From NCBI GenBank assembly GCA_947258895.1, contig CAMYKE010000019.1, positions 1-10,141 of the forward strand: a DNA stretch of 10,141 nucleotides, given 5' to 3'. The notes below the pieces were generated by a model. That model was given only the letters and a program-made list of their open reading frames with translations, searched no databases and was not told the origin of the DNA. Positions 1-5,423 of the stretch are shown one piece after another. The position numbers and the translations under genes are program-made. This stretch comes from an uncultured Pseudomonadales bacterium. Its GTDB lineage: Bacteria > Pseudomonadota > Gammaproteobacteria > Pseudomonadales > IMCC2047. How positions within the stretch are numbered: the first letter of the stretch is position 1; every line of letters starts with the position of its first letter.

Positions 1-595
1 TGTAGAGGTTCCCGTTACCCTGAAAATTCGCACCGGCTGGTGCAAAAACAGTCGCCACGCCCTGGAAATTGCCCGCATTGCCGAAGCGTGTGGCATCCAG
101 GCACTAACCATCCACGGGCGCACTCGTGCCTGTCGATTTCGCGGTGAAGCAGAGTACGACACGATCAGGCGTGTCAAACAAAAGGTCAGCATACCTGTTA
201 TAGCGAACGGAGATATCAACTCACCAGGCAAGGCGCATTTTGTATTAGACTCTACCGGCGCAGATGCGATAATGGTCGGCCGAGCTGCCCGCGGCCGGCC
301 CTGGATATTTCGCGAAATTCAGGGGTTCCTGGACACCGGCAACAGCGCTCCCGATCTGACCGTCAACGAAATGCACGCACTGGTGATTCGGCACGTTACC
401 GCATTACACAGTTTTTACGGTGATTTTTCCGGCATCCGGATCGCGCGCAAACACATTGGCTGGTATGCCGGCCACTTGCGCGACGGGCAACGGCTGAAGC
501 ACAGCTTTGTAACACTGGAAACTGCACAACAACAATTTGATGCGATCAACCGCTTTTTTGCCAAATTGAATGGCAATGCGTCACTCGCGGCTTAA
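1..595 (+). CDS. dusB: tRNA-dihydrouridine synthase B, C-terminal part (5' end outside window)
   Basis: The frame is open from base 2 to the TAA at 593-595, giving about 197 residues of a family usually 320-345 long. The N-terminal third, including the catalytic cysteine, lies left of the window. DusB reduces uridine to dihydrouridine in tRNA using FMN and NADPH. Visible family blocks are LKIRTGW (lysine at bases 23-25), LTIHGRTR, IPVIANGDI and MVGRAARGRPWIFREI; the last two contribute to FMN phosphate binding in this TIM-barrel family. The C-terminal part (after about base 360) is the helical tRNA-binding domain, with RIARKHIGWY. Fis begins 15 bases after the stop, reproducing the dusB-fis operon known from enterobacteria and pseudomonads. 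The assignment to DusB rather than DusA or DusC rests on the motifs and on that neighbour. Confidence 0.95.
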   Translation, partial: VEVPVTLKIRTGWCKNSRHALEIARIAEACGIQALTIHGRTRACRFRGEAEYDTIRRVKQKVSIPVIANGDINSPGKAHFVLDSTGADAIMVGRAARGRPWIFREIQGFLDTGNSAPDLTVNEMHALVIRHVTALHSFYGDFSGIRIARKHIGWYAGHLRDGQRLKHSFVTLETAQQQFDAINRFFAKLNGNASLAA

Positions 596-597
596 CT

Positions 598-613
598 GGA
601 AGCTTGGTACTTG
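598..613 (+). promoter_or_regulatory. Ribosome-binding site deciding the TTG start of fis
   Basis: GGAAG at 598-602 lies 8 bases before a TTG at 611-613. The next in-frame ATG (656) has no purine-rich stretch upstream and would remove 15 residues. The TTG start gives 94 residues, near the 98 of E. coli Fis. The site lies between the dusB stop and fis, so fis is probably translated from the dusB transcript. Confidence 0.55.
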
Positions 614-895
614 CTTTTGAAGAACAACAATAATAACGACCCGGCCCTCACCAATATGCTCGATAGCGGAAAAACCCTGCGCGAATGCGTGCACGCAGCG
701 ATGGAGGCGTATTTTACCCATCTCGATGGCCAGCCTGCCAGTGAGTTGTATAACATGGTGATGAACGAAGTCGAGGGCGCATTGCTGGCCGAAGTTATGG
801 AACATACGCGCGACAATCAGACCAAGGCATCTGAAATACTCGGACTGAACCGCGGTACGCTGAGAAAGAAGCTAAAGCACCACAACCTGTTATAA
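611..895 (+). CDS. fis: DNA-binding protein Fis (factor for inversion stimulation)
   Basis: This small nucleoid protein binds and bends DNA as a dimer and acts as a global regulator of rRNA and growth-related promoters. The 94-residue product matches Fis along its length: the core helices run from about residue 22 (LRECVHAAMEAYF) through the NEVEGALLAEVMEHT segment. The C-terminal helix-turn-helix is at about 68-94 (NQTKASEILGLNRGTLRKKL). The NRGTLRKK recognition helix is kept, including the Arg/Thr/Arg/Lys positions that contact DNA in E. coli Fis (R81, T83, R85, K86 here). The first ten residues are asparagine-rich and not conserved. Start is TTG, supported by GGAAG upstream; ATG 656 would give a shorter 79-residue form. 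It lies 15 bases after dusB and is followed at once by an intrinsic terminator, so dusB-fis probably forms one transcription unit ending here. Confidence 0.93.
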   Translation: MLLKNNNNNDPALTNMLDSGKTLRECVHAAMEAYFTHLDGQPASELYNMVMNEVEGALLAEVMEHTRDNQTKASEILGLNRGTLRKKLKHHNLL

Positions 896-913
896 TCCCC
901 AAACCACACGGCG

Positions 914-952
914 AATGGCGATGCATGCTTATGTTCATCGCCATTTCTTTTT
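914..952 (+). terminator. Rho-independent terminator after fis
   Basis: AATGGCGATG (914-923) pairs perfectly with CATCGCCATT (936-945). The 12-base loop can add a CAT/ATG pairing (924-926 with 931-933). The 3' arm runs into a T-rich tract (944-952). It starts 18 bases after the fis stop codon and separates dusB-fis from purH. Confidence 0.87.
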
Positions 953-1016
953 AGTGCTGAAAGGCGGCTTCGGCTAAGGGCAATCACAATCCAAACAGAG
1001 GCTTGTAAAAATCACA
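953..1016 (+). other. Leader between fis terminator and purH; no clear promoter or PurR box
   Basis: Because the fis terminator precedes it, purH should have its own promoter here or rely on readthrough. I see no good -35/-10 pair and nothing resembling the ACGCAAACGTTTTCGT-type PurR operator. The only purine-rich stretch is AGAGG at 997-1001, 15 bases before the ATG, a longer spacing than is ideal. Confidence 0.35.
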
Positions 1017-2588
1017 ATGACTGAGCAACGATCAATCCGCCGCGCGCTGATTAGCGTGTCCGACAAAACCGGTATTGTGGAATTCGCCCGCGGTCTTGCG
1101 GCGCATGGTGTCGAACTGCTATCTACCGGCGGGACGTACAAGTTGCTGGGCGACAACGGTATCGCGGTGACTGAAGTTGCGGCACATACCGGATTCCCGG
1201 AGATGATGGATGGCCGCGTCAAGACTCTGCACCCGATAATCCATGGCGGTATTCTTGGACGTCGCGGCACAGACGACGCGGTCATGGACGAACACGGAAT
1301 TGCGCCGATCGACATGGTAGTCGTCAACCTGTATCCGTTCCAGGAGACCATCGCCAGGCCCGACTCTGATCTGGCGCTGGCAATAGAGAATATCGATATC
1401 GGCGGGCCAACCATGGTGCGCGCTGCGGCCAAGAACCACCGCGACGTGGCGATTCTGGTGAATACGGAAGACTATGACCGGGTGCTCGCCGAAATGGCGG
1501 ATCACGATGGCAGCCTGTCTCTGGCGACACGCTTCGACCTGGCGGTACAGGCCTATGAGCACACCGCGCAATACGACGGTGCCATCGCCAATTACCTGGG
1601 CACCCTGACGGGCACGGAGCAGACCCATTTCCCACGCACCTATAACATGCAGTATCGTAAGGCACAGGATATGCGTTACGGCGAAAATCCCCATCAGCGC
1701 GCCGCATTTTACGTGGAAGACCGGCCCAGGGATGCCAGCGTGGCCACCGCCCGCCAACTCCAGGGCAAGGAGCTTTCCTATAACAACGTGGCCGATACGG
1801 ATGCCGCACTGGAATGCGTAAAGCCCTTCGCCGAACCGGCCTGCGTAATCGTCAAGCACGCCAATCCCTGTGGCGTTGCGCTGGGGGGGGATATTCTCGA
1901 CGCCTACAACCAGGCTTTCACGACCGACCCGACCTCCGCTTTTGGCGGCATTATCGCATTCAACCGGGCACTCGACGCGCATACGGCCAAAGCCATTATC
2001 GAACGCCAGTTTGTCGAGGTAATCATTGCACCGGCGATAGACGACGATGCGGCCGCAGTGCTTGCCGGAAAGCCCAACGTTCGGGTCCTGAATTGTGGCC
2101 AGTGGCTACCGGAGCGTGTGCCCAGCCTGGATTACAAGCGGGTAAACGGCGGTTTGCTGTTACAGGATAATGATATCGGGATGGTGAACGAAAAGCAGCT
2201 GAAGATGGTGACTCGGCGCTCGCCCAGCGAAACAGAAGTCGCCGACCTGCTGTTCGCCTGGGAGGTCGCCAAGTTCGTCAAGTCCAATGCTATCGTGTAC
2301 GCGCGCGCCCAACGCACTATAGGAGTCGGGGCCGGGCAAATGAGCCGCGTCTACAGTGCTAAAATCGCCGGCATCAAGGCGGCTGACGAGGGTCTCGAGG
2401 TCAAGGGCTCGGTCATGGCGTCTGATGCATTTTTTCCCTTTCGCGACGGCATCGACGCCGCCGCCGAGGCCGGCATTACCGCAGTCATTCAACCGGGCGG
2501 CTCAATGCGTGATAACGAAGTAATCGAAGCCGCCGACGAACACGGTATGGCCATGGTATTTACCGGCATGCGTCACTTCAGGCACTAA
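1017..2588 (+). CDS. purH: Bifunctional AICAR formyltransferase / IMP cyclohydrolase PurH
   Basis: PurH carries out the last two steps of de novo purine synthesis in the cytoplasm: it formylates AICAR with 10-formyl-tetrahydrofolate, then closes the ring to IMP. The 523 residues compare with 529 in E. coli and look complete. Residues 1 to about 147 form the MGS-like cyclohydrolase domain, with [16 protein letters not shown] and [10 protein letters not shown] (R67, K69, T70), NLYPF (Y106) and AAAKNH (K139). The rest is the transformylase domain, with RYGENPHQ (220-227), the catalytic Lys-His pair in [10 protein letters not shown] (K280, H281), SAFGG, and [10 protein letters not shown] with N424. 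By family alignment these correspond to known active-site residues. It ends in the expected FTGMRHFRH. purD follows 108 bases downstream in the same direction, the classical purHD pair. A run of eight G (1883-1890) lies inside the gene but the frame stays intact. Confidence 0.98.
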   Translation: MTEQRSIRRALISVSDKTGIVEFARGLAAHGVELLSTGGTYKLLGDNGIAVTEVAAHTGFPEMMDGRVKTLHPIIHGGILGRRGTDDAVMDEHGIAPIDMVVVNLYPFQETIARPDSDLALAIENIDIGGPTMVRAAAKNHRDVAILVNTEDYDRVLAEMADHDGSLSLATRFDLAVQAYEHTAQYDGAIANYLGTLTGTEQTHFPRTYNMQYRKAQDMRYGENPHQRAAFYVEDRPRDASVATARQLQGKELSYNNVADTDAALECVKPFAEPACVIVKHANPCGVALGGDILDAYNQAFTTDPTSAFGGIIAFNRALDAHTAKAIIERQFVEVIIAPAIDDDAAAVLAGKPNVRVLNCGQWLPERVPSLDYKRVNGGLLLQDNDIGMVNEKQLKMVTRRSPSETEVADLLFAWEVAKFVKSNAIVYARAQRTIGVGAGQMSRVYSAKIAGIKAADEGLEVKGSVMASDAFFPFRDGIDAAAEAGITAVIQPGGSMRDNEVIEAADEHGMAMVFTGMRHFRH

Positions 2589-2696
2589 CACTCGCGCCTC
2601 TTGCCAGGGAACTGGCCATCGCCGGCGGCCGCGCCTGGCCATAAACGCTGGCACACCAGCTGAAGCCGTAAAGTATAAAGTGGACGGAGCACTAGA
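2589..2696 (+). other. purH-purD spacer with two inverted repeats
   Basis: This 108-base gap holds GCCAGG (2603-2608) facing CCTGGC (2634-2639), and a direct repeat CTGGCCAT (2612-2619 and 2635-2642) whose TGGCCA core is self-complementary. A compact perfect hairpin, GCTGG-CACA-CCAGC, follows (2647-2660). None is followed by a T-run, so they do not look like intrinsic terminators. They could be RNA-stability or processing structures in a purHD message. Confidence 0.4.
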
Positions 2697-2699
2697 ATG
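2686..2699 (+). promoter_or_regulatory. Ribosome-binding site of purD
   Basis: GGAG at 2686-2689 is 7 bases before the ATG at 2697-2699, a well-placed Shine-Dalgarno sequence. It fixes the start that yields the canonical MNVLIIGSGGREHAL N-terminus. Confidence 0.75.
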
Positions 2700-3995
2700 A
2701 ACGTTCTTATAATTGGTTCGGGGGGCCGCGAGCACGCGCTGGCCTGGAAAGCAGCCCGGTCCGCCCGCGTGGAAACTGTCTACGTGGCACCTGGCAATGC
2801 CGGCACGGCGCTGGAACCTGCGATCCGTAATGTTGCTATCGACAGCCTGGATTTTCCTGCGCTTGCCGGCTTCGCCCGCGAAAATGGCTGCGGTCTCACG
2901 ATCGTGGGCCCGGAAGCACCGCTCGTGAGCGGTATCGTCGACTATTTCGCCTCCCACAACCTGCCCTGTTTCGGCCCCTCGCGTGGCGCATCGCAGTTGG
3001 AAGGCTCCAAGGCGTTTACCAAGGATTTCCTGGCGCGTCATAGTATCCCCACCGCAGCCTACCGCAACTTCACCGATATCGAAGCGGCAACCGCCTATAT
3101 CCGGGCGCAGGGCGCGCCGATCGTGGTAAAAGCCGATGGCCTGGCTGCCGGCAAGGGCGTCATTCTTGCCCGAACCGAGGAGCAGGCAATAGCGGCTGTC
3201 GAGGACATGCTGGCCGGCAATGCTTTTGGCGACGCCGGTCACCGGGTCGTCATCGAGGAATTCCTGGTTGGCGAGGAGGCCAGCTTTATCGTGATGGTCG
3301 ATGGCGAGCATATTCTGCCGCTGGCCACCTCTCAGGACCATAAAGCCCGTGACAACGGGGATCTCGGACCAAATACCGGCGGCATGGGTGCCTATTCACC
3401 GGCGCCTGTAGTTACCCCGGAGATTCATGACCGCGCCATGCATGAGGTAATCATCCCCACTGTGAAAGGGATGGCGGCCGAGGGCAATCGGTACACCGGC
3501 TTCCTCTATGCGGGATTGATGATCGCAGGAGATGGCAGTCTCAAGGTACTCGAGTACAACTGCCGCTTCGGCGACCCGGAGACCCAGCCGATCATGTTGC
3601 GACTGCAATCCGACCTGGTTGAACTGTGCCTCGCGGCACTCGACGCCAGGCTGGACCAGGTCGAAGCCCGCTACGATCCCCGCGCCGCACTGGGCGTCGT
3701 GCTGGCCGCGGGCGGCTATCCCGCCAACTACCCCAAGGGAGACGTGATTAGCGGCTTGCCGGAAACGGAAAGCAGCGACGAGAAGGTATTCCACGCCGGC
3801 ACCCGCATGGCGGATGGCCAGGTGGTGACCAATGGCGGCCGGGTGCTCTGTGCGACGGCCCTCGGCGATTCCGTAACCGCAGCCCAACAGAGAGCCTATG
3901 CCCTCGCGAACCGGATCCACTGGGACGGCTGTTTCTATCGCACCGATATCGGCTATCGCGCCGTCGCGCGCGAGTCAGGACCACAATCGGATTAA
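2697..3995 (+). CDS. purD: Phosphoribosylamine-glycine ligase (GAR synthetase) PurD
   Basis: PurD joins glycine to 5-phosphoribosylamine using ATP, the second step of purine synthesis. The 432 residues match the usual length (429 in E. coli). The N-terminal domain starts with VLIIGSGGREHAL (3-15) and has APGNAGT (31-37) and TIVGPEAPLV (68-77). The ATP-grasp domain contains VVKADGLAAGKGV (143-155), DHKARDNGDLGPNTGGMGAY (214-233) and the metal-binding EYNCRFGDPETQ (286-297). The C-terminal domain follows, with VVLAAGGYP, HAGT and the FYRTDIGYRA ending. All key motifs are intact. Its stop codon TAA lies inside a 12-bp perfect palindrome. It is probably cotranscribed with purH. Confidence 0.98.
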   Translation: MNVLIIGSGGREHALAWKAARSARVETVYVAPGNAGTALEPAIRNVAIDSLDFPALAGFARENGCGLTIVGPEAPLVSGIVDYFASHNLPCFGPSRGASQLEGSKAFTKDFLARHSIPTAAYRNFTDIEAATAYIRAQGAPIVVKADGLAAGKGVILARTEEQAIAAVEDMLAGNAFGDAGHRVVIEEFLVGEEASFIVMVDGEHILPLATSQDHKARDNGDLGPNTGGMGAYSPAPVVTPEIHDRAMHEVIIPTVKGMAAEGNRYTGFLYAGLMIAGDGSLKVLEYNCRFGDPETQPIMLRLQSDLVELCLAALDARLDQVEARYDPRAALGVVLAAGGYPANYPKGDVISGLPETESSDEKVFHAGTRMADGQVVTNGGRVLCATALGDSVTAAQQRAYALANRIHWDGCFYRTDIGYRAVARESGPQSD

Positions 3996-4028
3996 TCCGG
4001 GCATCGCGCCAGTACGCCGATTAATCGG
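3988..4028. repeat. Two 12-bp palindromes sharing a GATTAATC core
   Basis: CGGATTAATCCG (3988-3999, overlapping the purD stop) and CCGATTAATCGG (4017-4028) are each perfect 12-bp palindromes with the same GATTAATC centre. Their centres are 29 bp apart. Paired identical-core dyads can be operator-like, but the position behind purD, between convergent genes, gives no promoter to control. Function unknown. Confidence 0.4.
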
Positions 4029-4060
4029 TGACAAACGTTACTTTTCGGGGCTTGCGCTAC

Positions 4061-4075
4061 TTAACGCCAGGTTAA
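4061..4075. repeat. Short inverted repeat
   Basis: TTAAC (4061-4065) and GTTAA (4071-4075) flank a 5-base GCCAG loop. The stem is AT-rich and weak; it is listed because it is one of five dyads packed into this convergent gap. Confidence 0.3.
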
Positions 4076-4093
4076 ATTTCCTGCGATTTTACC

Positions 4094-4145
4094 GGGCAAG
4101 CTGCCCGCTAGCCGCCGAATCGGTGAGATATGGCGGCTAGCCGGG
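4094..4145. terminator. Hairpin cluster between convergent purD and VOC genes, possible bidirectional terminator
   Basis: GCTAGCCGCC (4107-4116) pairs with GGCGGCTAGC (4132-4141). The stem extends by CCC (4104-4106) with GGG (4143-4145) across a one-base bulge, giving 13 pairs around a 15-base loop. Just upstream, GGGCA-AGC-TGCCC (4094-4106) is a second perfect hairpin that shares the CCC, so the small hairpin and the extended stem cannot form fully together. There is no T-run on either strand. It may stop or stabilise both converging transcripts, but it is not a canonical intrinsic terminator. Confidence 0.45.
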
Positions 4146-4147
4146 AA

Positions 4148-4561
4148 TCAGGCCGGCTCCGCTCCGGGGCCAAGCGGCTGGCCGAAACTAAACTCGACGA
4201 AGTTTCCATCCGGGTCGCGGATCCCGCAATAGTAGCCAACCGGATACGGCTCCTGGCGTGGGTCCCACACCAGCAATCCCTCGTTTAGAGCCCTATTTGC
4301 GATAGCGTCGACCTCGGCCTGGCTGGCCAGGGCAAATCCCAGGTGTGAAAAATCCGTATCAGCCTGGCGACGCCCCGGGCCGCCAGCCAATAACACCATG
4401 ATGAACTCCGTTTCCCTGCCCGCCTCGGCCAGCCACACCACTCGCGTGCCATCATCGCATCTATCGTGCACTACCCCCAGCTCTGCGTAGGAACGGTAAA
4501 AGTTCACACAGGCCTCAAGATCCTGCACATGAAGTGCGATGTGGGTCAGACTGGGTCGCAT
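4148..4561 (-). CDS. VOC-family (glyoxalase/dioxygenase-like) metalloprotein
   Basis: This 137-residue protein of the vicinal oxygen chelate fold has two beta-alpha-beta-beta-beta modules, as in single-copy lactoylglutathione lyase homologues. It opens with LTHIALHVQDLEACVNFY (5-22), and SHLGFALAS (72-80) starts the second module. Near the end is IRDPDGNFVEFS (114-125), the typical last strand. H7, E52, H73 and E123 sit where family members hold their divalent metal, so it is probably catalytically competent; the substrate cannot be told. The ATG at 4561 is preceded by only modest purine-rich stretches. It lies 55 bases downstream of gspB on the same strand and may be read from that transcript, but nothing links it functionally to secretion. 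Its stop adjoins the convergent hairpin cluster. True glyoxalase I activity is possible but unproven. Confidence 0.85.
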   Translation of the reverse strand: MRPSLTHIALHVQDLEACVNFYRSYAELGVVHDRCDDGTRVVWLAEAGRETEFIMVLLAGGPGRRQADTDFSHLGFALASQAEVDAIANRALNEGLLVWDPRQEPYPVGYYCGIRDPDGNFVEFSFGQPLGPGAEPA

Positions 4562-4616
4562 CCTGTTGCCTGAAACCTCTGGTGGCGGCGGGTTGCCAGC
4601 GCAGCCCTGGCGAGTA

Positions 4617-5423
4617 CTACTGCAGGTTGATCCAACTGTTGAGAGATAGCAGCCGGAATCGCGTACCCTGGTAGTTCAGTACAATAAACTCGTCCACGAT
4701 GCTCTCCAGTCGCAACCCGGAACCGATGGTGTCACCGGGACGGCGGCGCTGGCCATTGAGGGTAACGAATCCGGTACTCTGCTCGCTGGAGTATACATGC
4801 AATGAAAAATCGATACTGGGGATCGCCCGTTGTTTTTGCTCGGACAACTCGCTGAGCAAGGGTAACTTCCCGAGCCTGGCCTTCATCTCCAGGGCGGCAT
4901 CAGCAGGTTGCGATGACTGTGCAGCGGGCGCAGCCGCAAGCCCGGTTGGCGAGGGGGCCGACGCCTGCGGCGGCAGCACCTCCCGAGCAGGCTGAGAGCC
5001 ACTTAGCTGCGCAGCATACAGCGCTTTCACGTCCGCCGCTGGAGCCGACGTCTGCGGCGCCTCGACCGCTGACGCAACAATTGCCGCGGGTACGGTTGCA
5101 GCGGCCACGGGCGTAGCGACAACGACTGGAGCCACCGTAGCGGGGGACGGTTCAGTTTGCGGAGGAGGTGTTTGCTGCGCGGAGTACGCATCTAATGTTG
5201 CGGGACGCGCTGGTGGTGGCCGAGCGTCTTTCACCACCAATTCAAAGACCAGGAATGCAATCAGCAGTACCGCCACAAATCCAATTTCCACCGACCAGCG
5301 TTTCACTGCGCCCATGCGAGGCGCCGGGGACGGCGATCCGTGCACCGCACGCAGGCCTGGCACCTCCCGCCGTTCGCTACGCTCCTGATCGGCTTTATTC
5401 AGTGCATCGAGGATCAGCGACAT
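4617..5423 (-). CDS. gspB: General secretion pathway protein B (GspB/ExeB type)
   Basis: The start MSLILDALNKADQERSERR, with a later VPGL, is the signature N-terminus of GspB, a bitopic inner-membrane protein. One membrane helix is visible at about 45-65 (EIGFVAVLLIAFLVFELVV), with the N-terminus probably cytoplasmic. An Ala/Pro/Val-rich spacer (about 68-175) would reach through the periplasm. The C-terminal GspB domain (about 186-268) contains LPLLSELSE, IPSIDFSLHVYS and LNGQRRRPGD. In Aeromonas, ExeB works with ExeA to place the secretin ExeD in the outer membrane. Here the ATG overlaps the gspA stop by one base (TGATG), so the pair is translationally coupled, consistent with a complex. Total length 268. 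No other gsp gene is visible. Confidence 0.88.
   Translation of the reverse strand: MSLILDALNKADQERSERREVPGLRAVHGSPSPAPRMGAVKRWSVEIGFVAVLLIAFLVFELVVKDARPPPARPATLDAYSAQQTPPPQTEPSPATVAPVVVATPVAAATVPAAIVASAVEAPQTSAPAADVKALYAAQLSGSQPAREVLPPQASAPSPTGLAAAPAAQSSQPADAALEMKARLGKLPLLSELSEQKQRAIPSIDFSLHVYSSEQSTGFVTLNGQRRRPGDTIGSGLRLESIVDEFIVLNYQGTRFRLLSLNSWINLQ

Noticed and set aside
1119..1982. 287-residue minus-strand open frame opposite purH
   Set aside because: It lies entirely inside purH, a full-length conserved gene, and its translation shows no family motif. Long antisense frames are expected in GC-rich coding sequence.
2502..3341. 279-residue minus-strand open frame over purH end and purD
   Set aside because: It covers the purH stop, the spacer and the first half of purD, and has no recognisable domain. 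It is a codon-bias shadow.
4595..4611. GCCAG/CTGGC hairpin between gspB and the VOC gene
   Set aside because: A 5-bp stem with a 7-base loop and no T-run is common by chance in this GC-rich sequence.
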